Below, in pieces: positions 62,961 through 64,000 of a DNA stretch of 64,000 nt; the first letter of the stretch is position 1; each line of letters starts with the position of its first letter. The stretch comes from UBA1858 sp045105615 (GTDB lineage: Bacteria; Pseudomonadota; Gammaproteobacteria; UBA4575). Position numbers and translations under genes: made by a program. The notes beneath the pieces are model-generated. The model was not told where the DNA came from, did no database searches, and worked only from the letters and a program-made list of their open reading frames with translations. The stretch lies in the NCBI GenBank assembly GCA_045105615.1, contig JBGCDS010000004.1, positions 80,008-144,007 of the forward strand, written 5' to 3'.

Positions 62961-63821
62961 CTAGTGCATATGTTCACGTAAGAATTCTAATACTGCTTCT
63001 TGCAAGTCTTTGTCTTCTAATAATGCATGACGAGCACTCAATACCCCCTCAGACAATACAATAGACTGACTACCATTATGTTTATTGATATATGCACCAC
63101 AGTTGCCTCGGGTCCAACTATTTTGAAACCAAGGGTCATTCTCCGCCACTAATGCAAGTACAGGCTCATTGGCAGGTGCATTAATACCTTTATATTCAGG
63201 CCATCCTGCATGACAAGTCCAGCCTTCGATAATACGAGCAGTTACTGACATATTTTCATCTTTAGAATTAAATGTAGCAGTGGTGACTCCACCTTGGCTG
63301 TGTCCCATCAAAAAAACATTATTTTCATCTACCCAGCTTAATTGTTTAGCATTGGCAATCGCATAGGCAGCATCATTCTGCCTCATTATTAGTGTTCCTC
63401 GGTACATTCCACCCTGAGCACTTGCGGGATCACATGACTGAGGGTATTTACTGCGCGCAAAACTCACTGGCGCAATCACCACAAATCCAGATTGAGCCAA
63501 AAAATTTAATCTTGTATAAGTACCAGACCAGACGCCAGAACATCCATGTAAATAGATAATAGTTGGGAATGATTGCAAAGTAATCGTATCTTGCTTATCC
63601 AAATCACTCATAATAAAACTTGAATATGCACCGCCAGTTTTTGGTATTCGTACTATCGCAGCATCCCATGTGCGATTTAACTCATCGATATTCGACCAGT
63701 CAGCCTGACTCACCTTAAATGCGGGTGTAAACTTTTTATTATGATTCCCCAAGCTACTGGCATATGTTGAATGCACAAATAAAACTATAGCGAGCAGTAA
63801 AACAACATTGTGCTGATACAT
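62961..63821 (-). CDS. Secreted alpha/beta hydrolase (dienelactone-hydrolase-like)
   Basis: A 286-residue alpha/beta hydrolase with an N-terminal signal peptide (about 1-21, MYQHNVVLLLAIVLFVHS). The nucleophile elbow is MGHSQGG; YLHGCSG is the oxyanion segment, AENDPWF holds a candidate Asp and ARHALLED the His. Substrate unknown. ATG 63821 is chosen because it begins the signal peptide; the frame extends to a TTG at 63839. It is co-directional with the gene at its 5' side, whose stop lies 7 bp upstream of this ATG. Confidence 0.8.
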   Translation of the reverse strand: MYQHNVVLLLAIVLFVHSTYASSLGNHNKKFTPAFKVSQADWSNIDELNRTWDAAIVRIPKTGGAYSSFIMSDLDKQDTITLQSFPTIIYLHGCSGVWSGTYTRLNFLAQSGFVVIAPVSFARSKYPQSCDPASAQGGMYRGTLIMRQNDAAYAIANAKQLSWVDENNVFLMGHSQGGVTTATFNSKDENMSVTARIIEGWTCHAGWPEYKGINAPANEPVLALVAENDPWFQNSWTRGNCGAYINKHNGSQSIVLSEGVLSARHALLEDKDLQEAVLEFLREHMH

Positions 63822-63828
63822 TAACTTA

Positions 63829-64000
63829 TCACTTAGCAAGTAAGCGGTAGATAATTAAAAGGATTATTGCTCCCAAAGTAGCTAGACCTATACTCACTAA
63901 ATTAAAACCTGTCACGTCCCCAATGCCTAATTGAGTACCAATCCAACCACCTATCATAGCGCCTGCAATACCGAGCACCATAGTAACAAACAGACCACCG
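63829..64000 (-). CDS. GlsB/YeaQ/YmgE-family membrane protein, 3' part (partial)
   Basis: The last ~56 codons of a minus-strand gene that begins beyond the right edge. The readable part (GGLFVTMVLGIAGAMIGGWIGTQLGIGDVTGFN followed by a hydrophobic helix and IYRLLAK) is the transglycosylase-associated/GlsB stress-response family, small three-helix membrane proteins of unknown mechanism. TGA at 63829-63831. Confidence 0.85.
   Translation of the reverse strand, partial: GGLFVTMVLGIAGAMIGGWIGTQLGIGDVTGFNLVSIGLATLGAIILLIIYRLLAK

Noticed and set aside
1..64000. Mobile elements, CRISPR arrays, tRNA or rRNA genes
   Set aside because: No transposase, integrase, direct-repeat array, T-loop signature or rRNA-like stretch was seen on either strand.

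Overview
The window reads as an ordinary chromosomal segment of a gammaproteobacterium of moderately low GC (about 40 % by eye). No insertion sequence, phage, integrase, CRISPR array, rRNA or tRNA was seen. Three blocks keep Pseudomonas-type gene order: speD-osmC-crp/vfr-trpC-trpD-trpG (extended here by trpE-gph-rpe), the pilG-H-I-J-chpA-chpC twitching chemosensory cluster facing gshB-tonB-yqgE-ruvX-pyrR-pyrB-pyrC', and pilT/pilU divergent from yggS-proC-yggT. Protein similarities were recognised by eye from conserved motifs; no database search was run.

Layout. 1-6.8 kb: the 5' part of speD, an OsmC-like protein, crp, and on the minus strand a complete rpe-gph-trpE-G-D-C run with a Trp-rich leader peptide ahead of trpE. 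6.9-14.2 kb: small membrane and cytochrome genes, a nucleoside-recognition membrane protein, a thioredoxin-like protein, acuI, and purEK divergent from purC. 14.4-19.8 kb: deaD, slyD, aqpZ, a DUF188 protein, bioD, an alkyltransferase-like protein and a BLUF photoreceptor. 20-27 kb: a sugar-phosphate cluster tkt-gap-pgk-pyk-fba (class I aldolase). 27-31 kb: metK-ahcY-rsmE (activated methyl cycle). 31-40 kb: the Chp/Pil chemosensory operon, which lacks CheR-like (pilK) and CheB-like (chpB) genes and has a PilJ without a periplasmic sensor domain. 40-46.6 kb: glutathione, TonB and pyrimidine genes in a tightly overlapping run ending in a pseudo-dihydroorotase and a PyrK-like electron-transfer protein. 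46.6-50.2 kb: three tandem PilT-family retraction ATPases. 50.4-58 kb: yggS-proC-yggT, an HU-like protein, hspQ/terB, an orphan DUF2384 antitoxin-like gene, yrfG, cysQ, a late acyltransferase and a lipoprotein. 58-64 kb: a TetR regulator with a giant transporter/acyltransferase/acyl-ACP-synthetase fusion, an ABM monooxygenase, a rod-protein-like orphan, an alpha/beta hydrolase and a partial GlsB-like membrane protein.

The genes work as housekeeping modules (tryptophan, purine, pyrimidine, proline, glutathione, SAM cycle, central carbon) with one behavioural theme: surface motility by type IV pili. The pilus machinery and its chemosensory control occupy about 13 kb. They differ from the Pseudomonas model in ways that are the main points of interest: no adaptation enzymes, no sensor domain in PilJ, an extra PilU-like ATPase with an acidic tail, and a possible CsrA-type hairpin at the pilG start. 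No clearly undescribed multi-gene system was recognised; the findings are variations on known systems plus several unexplained palindromes.
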